From Antedon bifida (lineage: Eukaryota; Echinodermata; Crinoidea; Comatulida; Antedonidae), in the NCBI GenBank assembly GCA_963402885.1, contig OY727094.1:28770501-28834500 (forward strand): a DNA stretch of 64,000 bases, in the 5' to 3' direction. Positions 11,501-22,843 of this stretch are shown in pieces. The notes under the pieces were generated by a model, which saw nothing but the letters and a program-made list of their open reading frames with translations, was not told where the DNA came from and did no database searches. Each line of letters opens with the position of its first letter. Positions within the stretch are counted from its first letter, which is position 1. The translations under genes were made by a program, and so were the position numbers.

Positions 11501-12850
11501 GTAATAATCACGTATTGGTTTTAATTTTAATTATTTACTATCCATTTTTTCATAGATACCACAGGCCCTGTTTTCAGGAAAAATTACACTTGTAGAATGA
11601 CGTCACAGTCTTCCAGTACATTACAAGATAAATATGATCTAGTACCCAGTATAAACCGTAAGCATCGTGCGTATTTAAACCACACAGAACGACTGGATCA
11701 CCTACACCACGTTAGCAACAAAAATAGAGATCGTGCCAATTTTACTAATAAATTGGAAAACTTCCGTCTACAAAACACGAACAAACAAATAGACTGCAAT
11801 GAACTCCATCAAATGAGGGCGCTATTGAAGTTTAAAAATGATTTAAAATTTAATTTGGTGGATATTGCTAAAACCAAACGACGATTGAATGGGAGTGAGA
11901 CAGCATTTGAGCGTCATTTAAGAGACGGATCAAATGAACCAGTTTTTCTGATGGAATATAATCGACTTCGACAAAAAGAGCACGAACTTCAATGTTTAAA
12001 AGATCGTTTGGAAGCACCTAATTCACAAATTTTAGTAAAGCGTGTCATAGATGAACTTAAGAATATAGAATTACGTAGCAATATGGCGTCAGGAGAATTT
12101 CGAACAGGAAAGTTTAACCTTCTGCCACCCATATCTAGTAAAGATGATGATGTTACAAATTCCACTACTGACAACAATCATGAAAATACAAATCAGCCGG
12201 CAATATCGTCCCAGAACTTAACTCCTACTTTATATCAATCAGATCGATCGAAAGAAATTGAAGCAAATGAAAGTAAAAGAAAAAAATACAAAGATTCCGA
12301 TGAGGTTATTATGACTGAGAGCATTAAAAGTCAGAAAATTAAAAAATCAAGGGTACGCATGCGCAATAGTACAATCAAGGGAAAACGACATTCAAAGGCT
12401 AATTTTTTCCCGCGTTTAAAACAATCAGGTAATCACGAGGGAAACATTCAAAATTGGTCGTGTGGTACTGTTCAAACTAATGAAAGAGAACGAAGAGAGA
12501 AAGAAACAGAGGAAAGGCTTACGGACTTAAAAGAAAAAACCAAATATGACATCGACAAAAGACGAAGTTCAACTATGTTAGGAATTATTGAACCACGGGA
12601 TTCCCTAAAGACGTTGAAATGTTTCGAAACATTTACAAAGTTACATTTAAAAAACTCTGGTGCTAGCATTGTTGAAAGGAGCAAACCAGAAATTAACATA
12701 AAGGGTAAAAAAAAGAGAGAAACTCGAAGGCGATCGTCTGATATTTGTAAATTACCACCACTTAATTTGAACACAAATCTTGTTCGAGAACTTAAGTATC
12801 AGAGAATAAGACATAAGAAAGAATCAGAAGGGTTGCCAAAGCTGCCGTGA
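8575..12850 (+). CDS. Two-exon gene for a basic, unrecognised 436-residue protein
   Basis: The main exon (11556-12850) follows an acceptor TTTTTTCATAG and stays open to TGA. An upstream exon with ATG at 8575 ends in ATTG|GTGAGT at 8590. Its phase joins the main exon exactly in frame, giving MIEEIDTTGPVFRKNYTCR before the internal Met at 11597. If only the main exon is translated, the protein has 417 residues from 11597. It is hydrophilic and Lys/Arg/Asn-rich. A helical, coiled-coil-prone segment lies near residues 110-160 of the 417-residue form (LRQKEHELQCLKDRL), a second charged helix follows NERERREKETEERL, and a Pro/Leu end closes with GLPKLP. There is no signal peptide or membrane segment, so it is probably cytoplasmic or nuclear. 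I recognise no family. Intron 1 (8591-11555) carries a MITE-like copy. Confidence 0.7.
9018..9269 (-). mobile_element. Short dispersed element, family 2, copy 1 (minus strand)
   Basis: The reverse complement from about 9269 reads AAAGATGTATTGTCCCCCAA and then ACATGAAAAATGAAGATTAA. It continues in step with the plus-strand copy at 62403-62636, including the blocks TTGGATGGCAGTCAATTTGA and TTTTTCAGGTAAAT. It is non-coding and about 235-250 bases long. The copy sits in intron 1 of the 8575-12850 gene. Confidence 0.6.
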
Positions 12851-12908
12851 CAGATGATATTAATGTTATTAGCTGAAATGAATGGTTGAATTGTAAACAC
12901 TTATGAAT

Positions 12909-12914
12909 AATAAA
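12909..12914 (+). terminator. AATAAA polyadenylation signal
   Basis: An exact AATAAA lies 59 bases after the stop of the 436-residue protein gene. Confidence 0.6.
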
Positions 12915-14418
12915 TACCATTGCCACAAAGTAAAACTACACGATAAAAGCCAAAGCAAATTGCTGCTATATGCAGTCACAAATTTGTCTGCGATCAGACA
13001 ACCATCACTCTATATTTTTATCTTATTGGAAGAATTTAAAAATATATTTAAAGAAAATCAGTGAACTAGAGTACCGTATGGGGGAAGGTGGATTTGTTTA
13101 AAAGGCGGATAAATATTTTTCATACATGCGCCATCAACGATATACATTTTGTCTATAATCAATTTCACCGAAGCAATGTGCGCCCTCATACATGCACAAC
13201 CGGAATTTTAGGAGGAATGAAAAGTATTGTAGAAGACGTTTATATATTTATTGTTTATACAGTATATGATTCGCTTTCTTCAATACAATATAATATTAAA
13301 GCTTGCACATATACTTATTATCAAATATTAATTATCTTAATATCTTTTGTATCTAATTTTCATGTAATGATATTGACCAAATATTATCTTTTATATTAAT
13401 TTAGAAAACATTGTGAAGACAATTATTTTATAATATGTTGTATTATTTATTTTATTTAGTACATCCTCTGCGAAAGAAGTAAATAAATGTTTAATTCAAC
13501 AACATATTTTGTAAACCAACTATTATTGTTTATTTCTATGACCAAATATGAATTTGCCACTGTGTAATTTGTATAATATATTATGGCAAGCCATGCGTGG
13601 AAAACACCGTGATCTACAAAAACGGGTGTCAAAGTATCATTTATCAAGTAATTACCTACAAAGCCTTTAGGTTCACACAGTTTTAAGAATGGTGTAATGA
13701 ATAGATTGTGTATTGGCTTTAATACATTATTGGTATTAGTACAAAGAGACAAATCAAACGTAAACTGAAAACGTGTGTCAATAGATTCAACAACAAGACC
13801 GGATCACCGTTTATTCACTTCATTGACAATACCTTTACATTAAATGAGACCAAGGGGAGAAGAAACATTCCCATTTGGTCTTAAATACAACACTACTAAT
13901 TGTCTTTACACCTATTGACAATTCGGTGACGTCACGAGTTTAACGATTGTTGGCAATTGTCTTGTGTTTGAGCGATCGATCTTCTTAAACAGTTGAATAT
14001 TTTGGATTGGAATAAAAGAAACTAACAGCAGGAAATAGCCTTCTGAGACCCCTTGAAATGGCACATTCATGTTGGATTAGGCCTATGTGTGTTTGCTGAA
14101 GGTACAGTCATCGTAAGGTCATAACGTAAGGTAGGAAATACTTAATTTGCAATTCAGCATTACTGTTTCCGATCTAAAAGTTTAATATGTTGAATGCAGG
14201 GTTATTTTGGTTTAGTAATGTGACATATGTTACGGATTCTGTTCTCTTAAAATTCAAATAAGTTGGCAGACATATTTGTTTTGATAAAGTGGAGGTTTGG
14301 TGGGGGTAGTACCCTTTGGCTGGGTGCACGGCTGAAGTAATGATGGTCTCAGCTATTGCATATTATAATCTGTGTAATTCCAAACACTTCACATTTGCAA
14401 TGAAGGTCCTTTTTGTAA

Positions 14419-14448
14419 GGGGTAGGGGCGGGGGAGATAGGTGTGGGG
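14419..14448 (+). other. Candidate G-quadruplex tract
   Basis: Four G runs of four or five occur within 30 bases: GGGG-TA-GGGG-C-GGGGG, then a 10-base loop and GGGG. This fits a G4 motif with one long loop. It is isolated in AT-rich DNA and no gene starts nearby. Confidence 0.45.
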
Positions 14449-15122
14449 TTAGCGAAGTTGTGAGTTAGAGTCTGAAAAATTCGGTTAAATAAGACATGAT
14501 TCATGGAGATGATAGTAATACTGTTTTGTAAAATGTTGCCTGAATGATCTTAAACACGTTGTGTTTTCTGTTAATAATTATTTTAGTATTATGTAACCTA
14601 TTCATGATCGTCATTAACATTATATTAGCATAATTGTCTTCGTTGTCAAATTCATTACTGTCATCCGTAACCATGAGTAATCAAAATCATTACGAATCCT
14701 CGCGCATATAGCTGGCTTGACACAAACCTTACTCTAGTATGCACATAATTATTACCTATACAATACCCCCAGGTTGTAAAATATGGATTAACAATAGAAG
14801 GTCGTTTAAAAAGATACACATCCTATGGCAAGGTTTATCATTAACTTGCTTAATATTATTATACATACATCCGCATTTCATTATGTTTTATATTTATGAT
14901 GTTGTCATGGTATCATTATTATTCAATAAGAACTTCCTTTAGAAAAATCATTATGGCCTTATTATCTGTTCGCTTCGGTGAGTTTTTCATGGTTTATTGT
15001 GTTTTTTATATCTATTTAACCGAACTCCTCTTCCCAACCTCCGCCTGATAATTACTCGGCCTACCTAAATCTCAATATATTTTCACCCGATTCTGTAGCT
15101 GTCACTTGACTCTATGTGGAAC

Positions 15123-15153
15123 TCCCATCCCCTCGCCGGGGGAGGGGATGGGA
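15123..15153. repeat. Perfect 12-bp hairpin
   Basis: TCCCATCCCCTC and GAGGGGATGGGA are exact reverse complements around a 7-base loop, GCCGGGG. The stem is GC-rich in AT-rich surroundings. No run of T follows and no gene ends here. Confidence 0.5.
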
Positions 15154-18100
15154 TCATCATATTGTACTTCCTTCTTCTTGCATGCAGTATAAAAATACGA
15201 TAAACCTGCTATTCTGGTTCCCGGTGCATTTGGTATCCTGAATATAACGTTATACATTGTCTGTCAATATGAACCTATGACAGAGATATCGTGTATTAAA
15301 AAATAATTACAGTTAGATAGGTAACTGGCAACAGTCTTCCACATGGAGTCTAGTGACAGATACAGAATCGGGTGATATTTTTATTATTTATGTGGATATA
15401 TCGTATTCGGTCGTGTATTCATATTGTACATATCTGAATCAAACATTAAAGTAAATATGGAGAAACAGAGTAGTAGTACAGTAGTACACATTTGAAGTGA
15501 AACCCTATTTGAGCAAACAGTGGCTGTTGTACTCTGTTTAATCGGAGATAATAATTCAATTAATCTTCGTGTTGAGGAAGGAAGAAATCGAATCAATTAC
15601 CTTAATTATCAAAATGTCAAACAAGACACACTCTGTTTTGAATACTTCAGTAGTAGGGAGGGGTCGATTAGTCATGCTTGGTTTGTATGTAGAAACAAAG
15701 AATAATCAGTTTCTAATTCATGAAAAATAGTGCTGTGATGGCACTAGTTATAACTTTTGGTTATGCATGATTGAGTTATGGATGACGTCATGCACATCGG
15801 TATAAATACGTAGCAAAGCTGGTACCGATTGTTCATTGCTGGTACTGGATCGGCGAATGTTATGCAACAGGCCATTTTAGGCCTATTGTAAATAAAATAC
15901 GAAGGAATTTAACTATATCTCTTTACTTTATACTCGTTGTATTGAGATCACGGGACGGTATAATAATGCACTGGCTACGTTTACGTACGGTAAATGATAA
16001 CGTGTAAACTGACAGGAGTGTCGTTACGTATTTATCTTCCGCTTTATAGCTTACCACCGAATGCCTAATCCAATACTGCTGCTGTGACATATTTTAATTA
16101 CTACAGTAATTTGTGTTAATTAAAATGTGTACCGTACTCGAGATATACGCGTACAACAATATGTCATCTTAATTAAACATTAACCTCTGGTGATTTAAGG
16201 CTTTTCCATATTCAATTCAACCATGAGATTTGTTGAAAACGCAGACCGTCCCCCATTAGAAAAATACAACGTGAAACATGAACTTAAGTTCATAGATTAA
16301 GTTCAGCACTTTATTTTACAAATTGTAGGCCGTGCCCCCTATTTCAAAAGCCTGGACCTGCAAAATCTATAGTTATAGTAATTGAAATCACCAGGGATCT
16401 GAGGCTCATCTGTCTGTACGTACTGTGATCTCAAGAGGATGGCGTTGTTAAAATAAATATCAATCTAGTTTGTATTATGATCAACTAAGCATCACAAAAA
16501 GCCGGATACATATTAATAGATAATTTAATGTATGCGTAAGTATGAGCGATGGTATTACCTCACGAGGACTCCAACCTTATTGTAAATAAATAATGTATAT
16601 TTGCATAGTAATAGCAGAGTGCAGGATATCCATGCGACATGTTTGTTCAATATGGCACAGCCAATCATCTAATTTTTAAAATTAATTGTTGATATTCAAC
16701 CTTATAATTTGATAATAAAACAATACAGAGTTAGTTGGCCTATTTATTCTACATATTTATATATACATATATTTACAAGCCATATTTATATAACATAATA
16801 TTTCATGCGTGGTTTACTTACATAATTATGACTATCTGCTTGGCATCAACACATTGTGGAAAAGTGCCAATATTTACTTAAAATGTTCCGTTAGTATATC
16901 AGTGCGTCTGTTTATTTAACACATATGATAAATTATTGTTGAAATGATTTACAACGCATTAAATTCAATTTGACATAAAAATAGTAAAATGGTATTGTTG
17001 TGGCAGTACCGTACTATATCCACGTATTATGCGGTTTCATTGATATAATACCTGCGTTTTGTTGCGGTTAGGACTGCCTTTTTGTGTTATTACCTTCAGA
17101 TAATTTGCAGACGATTGATGACGTAAAGGTCGTACGTATAGCGTTATGTTTTCTGAATGATTTTACTCACGTCAGGAATGTGAATTAAGAATCGAGTTTG
17201 AACGGTTGTGAATATTAAGAGTCGTCGTTTGTACACATGGGCCTAGCACTATGAAATGAACTTAATTATGTTGAACGTGAGTGGATGAATCACGCATTTT
17301 TGTACGCTTGTTCCTCTTGACAAACAATGCTATTCTGCTTGAGCAAGCTGTGTTATTTCTATACTATTAGTGGAAATGTCTGTGTTAGTTGAAACAGGCC
17401 CAGTCAGCTGAGACACGGTTTACGGTGGGAACAGCGGTGAATCAGGGCTATCGTGTAGCTTGAACTGAGAAAGTATCGGCTCGTTTGTCAGCAGTTATAC
17501 AGTTAGTGAATACTACCCGCTTATCCATTCGCCAAACAGTAGGTTATATTTTTAATATTAATTTTCTATGATGGTTTAATTTACGACACTGATAAATTAA
17601 TATGGTTGTGTGTACGGTAGCAAAGCCATATTATAGCGTAACTAGGTAGTCTAGTAGTAGTAGTAAGGAACCAAGATAGGCCGTCTACCTGCTATATCGT
17701 AATGCCTACGGTTTATAAGACAAGGTAAACTAAATTTGCCAAATCAATGTTGTTTTTTTTTTCTAAAAACTAACACTAAACTCGTCCGTGACCTCTGAGT
17801 TCAGCTGAGTGACGTGCACAAGTGTAGAATTCTATTTCCAGGTTCAAATCCCTGGTTAATAATTGTTTCGCTTCAGTACATTATCACATATTCATTCCTC
17901 TCTCTAGCCTGTTAATAAGAGATTTTATATTATGATAATACTATCTAAAATATAATTTAAACATAGTGTAGTGGGGATATAATACAATCAACATAAACAT
18001 AGCCGTGCTGTATGTAGGCCTAAGTCGGTATCAGCGATTACAGACTTTCTATATCGTTCTATGTTTCGCGAATTCTTAATTAAATCTTATATAGAGATTA

Positions 18101-18261
18101 GTATAAATATGTCTACTTGTCAATTTCATCACGAACATTCATTATGAGAAGCAATCATAAGTAGAACACATAGTGAGAATCAAACAGGGTGCCATGTGTG
18201 GTCGTGGGAAAGTCACTATACATGTAATATACTGCATGATATTAAATAACGAGCTCTTTAT

Positions 18262-19040
18262 TACAATTAACAATTAACTTCTCCATTGGGACACCCTATT
18301 CAGGATCAACCCTTATTTAAGGGGACACTTTCCGTGAAACGAACGAGTGGATATATTTAACACTGCGGCCAATAGCTGTTCAAGACACACCCTCACCCCT
18401 AATTAAAGGGACACTTTCTAAGGCCCGAGGATGTCCCCCTAATGTATAAAGAATACAAATACGATAAAAAAAAAACATCACGTTACACTTTGAATTAATT
18501 CGCATATATTAGGCCTACGTATTTTATTTGGCAAGTAAGGTATCATTTGCATCTAAATGTCAACGGTTACTAATACTGTTAATCTTCGTCGATAATGTTT
18601 AATTCATGTTCTACGCTAATGTAGTTTGACTCGAAAGAAAATCAATAGAACATGTAATACACATTATTGTAAGACGTTGTTGATGATATTTGTAGTGCCA
18701 TCAGAAAAAACGTAAGTAGATAATACTATATACATTAAGTAGTACGACGTCATTTGTATAGTTCATTTCAAGAGTGATTTAAATCATGAAGGAATTCCTC
18801 AATGTTTAAATTGTGGATAAATTAATATTCCTGATAGTTGTTTTTTTTTAATTGAGAAAAAAAACCACAAAAGCAATAGGCCTACGGTAGAATCCTTATA
18901 CTTAGAGGACACCTTCTGAATCAACAGAGTGTTCTCTTACTAGGTGATGTGTCCTTTGAATAGGGGTTCGCTGTTAAGACATAATTTCAAGGGAAAATGT
19001 CCCCTGAATTGAGGTGTCCCAGTGGAGAAGTTCTACTGTA
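18262..19040. mobile_element. Non-autonomous inverted-repeat DNA element, pogo/Tigger-like ends
   Basis: The right end, read inward, is TACAGTAGAACTTCTCCACTGGGACACC. The left end has the matching AACTTCTCCATTGGGACACC after a decayed terminus. CAGTAGAAC..CTCC resembles the known pogo/Tigger terminal motif, and a TA borders the right end. Each arm also contains GGGGACACTTTCC-like subrepeats (18318-18335 and 18405-18420 on the left, 18992-19010 on the right, inverted). There is no transposase frame inside. Confidence 0.55.
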
Positions 19041-19199
19041 ATTTATAATCGATTGGTTACGATTAGACATAGTTGAGGAGAATCATTGGTTACCTGGGTG
19101 AGGCTTCATCACACGTGCATACTGCACTAGGTGGAGATGGAGGTCCCGCTAAGGACAGCTAAAATGAAATGTTGCTATATTTTTGACAGACTATATAAT

Positions 19200-19346
19200 A
19201 TGTTAGCGCTCCCCATTTGAAAAAAACAAGGCCATATACATGGCTGCAGTCGCGTGCTCAAATTTGAGTTAGTGTTTACCGACCGACCGACCAACCGACC
19301 GATATAGTGAGTTGTAGAGTCGCGTTTGCACACGCGACTAAAAACC
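19200..19346 (-). repeat. Short interspersed repeat with GACC tandem and terminal hairpin
   Basis: It contains ACCGACCGACCGACCAACCG at about 19278-19297 and then an exact hairpin, AGTCGCGT (19318-19325) with ACGCGACT (19332-19339). A further GTCGCGTG lies upstream at 19249-19256. The layout suggests a dispersed repeat end. I saw no second copy in the window. Confidence 0.4.
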
Positions 19347-20218
19347 TTGATCACCCCTCATCCCCGCTGAAATACCAAGGCTAATGTTATAGTGGAAATG
19401 AATCAAAATTTGAAACCCACCCACACTATCCATATTTTTCAATTATGTAATAAGCCATTAGTTTGTGAACAGATGAAACACTTTTGACTATACCGATTTC
19501 AATATGGAGCTACCTCGATATTTTACAAATGACATCTTGTCTGTGAAGCCTCCATGCTATAATATGGCTGTGCCCTACTTTTGGTAAAATATTAATTAAT
19601 TTGATGGCATACCTAATCCAGATAATGTAGGCAACCTAATGTAATAGGCCACAAGTGATTGATCGTAATTCATAAATTTAAAGTAAAAGAATTAAATCAT
19701 AAAAGACTTCAGGTTGAATGTGATTGATATCACCAGTTGAATGTAGCGGTGTTGTCTTTTAAGTGTTTGCTAAATTACTAATTCATCTCGATAAAGTTTC
19801 CATTATCTTGTCTTGTGTTTGTAGGTAACCGCTATATTGAGCATTATACAATGGTGTGGTGGTTGCATGATTTACTCAGCTTATTACTTAACTCTGATAA
19901 TATTCAACAACATAACACCTTTTATCAGCCGATGGCGTCACAATGATCTATATTTGATATTAGTTTTGTTATTAATATTATAATAATGAGCAATCCGTCC
20001 GAATGTTTCCTAGCGAAATTTTGCGCGGATTTGTACTCGTGGTACATTCTTACGCAATTTCACTCAAAATAACCAAATGTGTCATATATTATTTTCATAG
20101 ATAAATCTATTATCCATTTTTTTCGAAATGTATAAAGCAATAATCATATTTAAAATGCCGTTTTATTCGTGAGCGGATTTTTATATTTCAAAATCGTCTG
20201 GTACTATAGGCCTACTCT

Positions 20219-20399
20219 TAGTCTATAGATTCTAGACCGTAATTAGTAAAAAGACAATATTTTGACACATAATATGGCGTTTCAAACGTATATAGACAAA
20301 CATCATCGAAAAAATACCACCGACTTTAGGATTAACATTAAAAAAAACTATTACTTTCAAAGACAATAACTACTACTGTACAGACTTGGGGCTAATCTA
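20219..20399 (+). mobile_element. MITE-like element, family 1, copy 2
   Basis: It matches copies at 7371-7516 and 22678-22843: left end TAGTCTATAGATTCTAGACC, core ATATGGCGTTTCAAACGTAT, right end ACAGACTTGGGGCTAATCTA. It is slightly longer than copy 1 because of an AT-rich internal expansion. Non-coding. Confidence 0.65.
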
Positions 20400-22677
20400 G
20401 GGTGCTCTGTACACCACAGTATCCACTGTACGTAATTCATAGATTATTATCATAATGTAAAATCTTTTTATATTACTATAATATTGACTGTTACAATGGT
20501 ATTTTTTTGTATTATTATACTTCATTACAATTTCGGTTTTATAAGCATACGACTGGTCTAATAATAATATTCCCCAGCATACGATAGAAAGTGCTAAAGG
20601 TTCAATGATCTCCCGCAGAATAAACACATGACTCTGCCTGTTGGTTGGCCCAAGCCTCATCTTCAATGCATTAATATTTAAACTAAACACTCGTTGAGTA
20701 CTGGGCCAACAGATAATTAATAAGTACAGGTATAATAATAATTTATATGAAACAAATTTCAAAATATTAATATGCATTCTCTGGTGCATTGTACTTATTA
20801 AATATTAGCTATTAATATATGACAGTATTATAGAAAATAAATTATGAAAAAATAACTATGCAAAATTATGATGTTATTGTTGTGTGATATTCAACGGATA
20901 AACTGGTGCGTACAGTAAACGTATTTTATTGCTTAGCAACAATAACCATTTCATTCAGATAATTACCGTAGGCCTACATATTTATTACACCGCAATGGCG
21001 AATGCATATGCATGTCTATAGGCACACTGTGCATAAATCATGTCAGTCACCGCCACTGACATTTCTACGGCTTTTGCGCGCAGTGTCAGGAGTGTTTAGC
21101 TTTAATTTCCATAATATCCACGACTGCCGTATATATAGTCCCGGGTCCTTTCGAACAGAAATAGTACTTGGCATGCGTCATCAAGAGTAATTAAGCATTT
21201 AGATACAAACGAAATATTTCTCCTTCCTTCCTGATCAAATCGAACATACTGTGTTCATAATTTATCATATACATTAGTGCAGTCCTACTTGAAAGAAGCT
21301 ATCTAACAGTATTGGTCCCAACATATGAGTGTCATAGTGCTATAGTTTCCTTTTTTGTCATTGTTGGATTTTCCCATGGGTTAAACGCTTCAACTTTCAC
21401 TCGAAGCCAGATGCCGAACGTGTAATTGTTGCGCTATTAGTTACTAGTAATCCAGTACGAACAGACACAATTGTTTTTCTGTCTGAGAATTTTCATGTGG
21501 AACTGTGTCTTGCAAATTTAGTCTGCATTCAATTTAGTGACACAGGAGAGTTCATAAACGAAAGGTAAAATATTAATATTTTATGTATTAATAAGTATTA
21601 TTATAGACAAAAACTATTTTAAAACTCTAATCTGTCATAACGTAATAATTTGACATGTTTCGGGCAACTCAAACCGTCTTTTGAAGATTGATGCAGACAG
21701 ATAAATGGATACTAATATATTGTAGGAGTATTCATATTAATTTTTATTCAGAACATAAACGAATATATAGTTTAATAATACCTAGGCTACAATCGTTGTA
21801 ATATAATTGGTTTTTGTTGGATTTATTTTGTTTACGTTTACTTTGGAGAAAACAAAGTTAAAAATTGTATTGTTCTCGCCCGACTAAGAAATTTGTCTTT
21901 TCACGTATAAAAGTGTCCCTTTGTTCAAAAACATTATTCTATTTTCGATTTGTCAGGAAATACCATATTTCTTATTTTGTCTAAATGTACACACCCAGCT
22001 CAGATATATCAAATGGCGTGTTCGAGATTTTAAAAGAAAGTTGAAATGCAATTTCGTTTTACTTGTGATTTTCTCCAGACTTGAACTATATGACGTAACA
22101 TAAAATGAACTAATCGTTGCGAACTGCCGGATTTCCTTGTTTTCTTATCGACATTAGAATACTGATAGTTTGTTGCTAGTAGATTCATTTTTTCTTAATT
22201 AAATCTAATCAAATTACATCACCGACTGGTTACCATGGTATTTTGTAGCTAATATTAGGATCATAGCCTTGGATAATAATTCACTAATATATTGAACATT
22301 TTATGATTAGTGTTTTTGACTCTATACTATTCAGTTTCACATTGTACAAGTGGTTATAGTGTAGAGAAACAACCGACATTGTATTGGTGGAAATACGCAA
22401 GGTTCACAGACGGTTGGGCAAATCATGTGAATGCATACTATTAAGCTGGCGAAGGCCTGATACATTTTGTAAAATGGGAGATTATTTAACCACTCAAATA
22501 AATTATTGGCATAGTAACAGTAGTGTATGTCGTTTTGGACATTATATTTATCTTTCAAATTTCGTCAAAAAGACGGTTTTGAGTTATACAGTATAATAAT
22601 TAGTATGTGGTGCGGTTAATTTTCAGAACGTGACAATTAAGAAAACGGCGACATCTTGCCCTTCATACCACCATGGC

Positions 22678-22843
22678 TAGTCTGGGTTCCAGACGTGAGT
22701 TTTGTCTTAATATTATAGTAAAAAGATATTTTGGCACATATGGCGTTTCATACGTATACTGCTTGAGTTTGGCAGACAAAAATCGAAATAAAAACAAATA
22801 AATAAAAAAAAAAGACAATGAATACAGACTTGGGGCAAGTCTA
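22678..22843 (+). mobile_element. MITE-like element, family 1, copy 3
   Basis: Left end TAGTCTGGGTTCCAGACGTG and right end ACAGACTTGGGGCAAGTCTA form a clear imperfect inverted repeat. Each end also contains its own small palindrome (AGTCTGG/CCAGACG and AGACTTGGGGCAAGTCT). The core TATGGCGTTTCATACGTATA is shared with copy 1. Best preserved of the three copies. Confidence 0.65.

Noticed and set aside
13088..13752. Open frames at 13088-13399 (+) and 13456-13752 (-)
   Set aside because: Both are rich in Ile, Tyr, Asn and Phe as expected of random AT-rich DNA, and neither has family features or splice context.
17800..17870. tRNA-like T arm CCAGGTTCAAATCCCTGG
   Set aside because: The T arm is good, but no acceptor stem or anticodon arm fits. 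At most a decayed tRNA or SINE piece.
20397..20789. 130-residue minus-strand open frame
   Set aside because: Low-complexity composition, no recognisable domain. It begins at the edge of a MITE-like copy and is probably chance.
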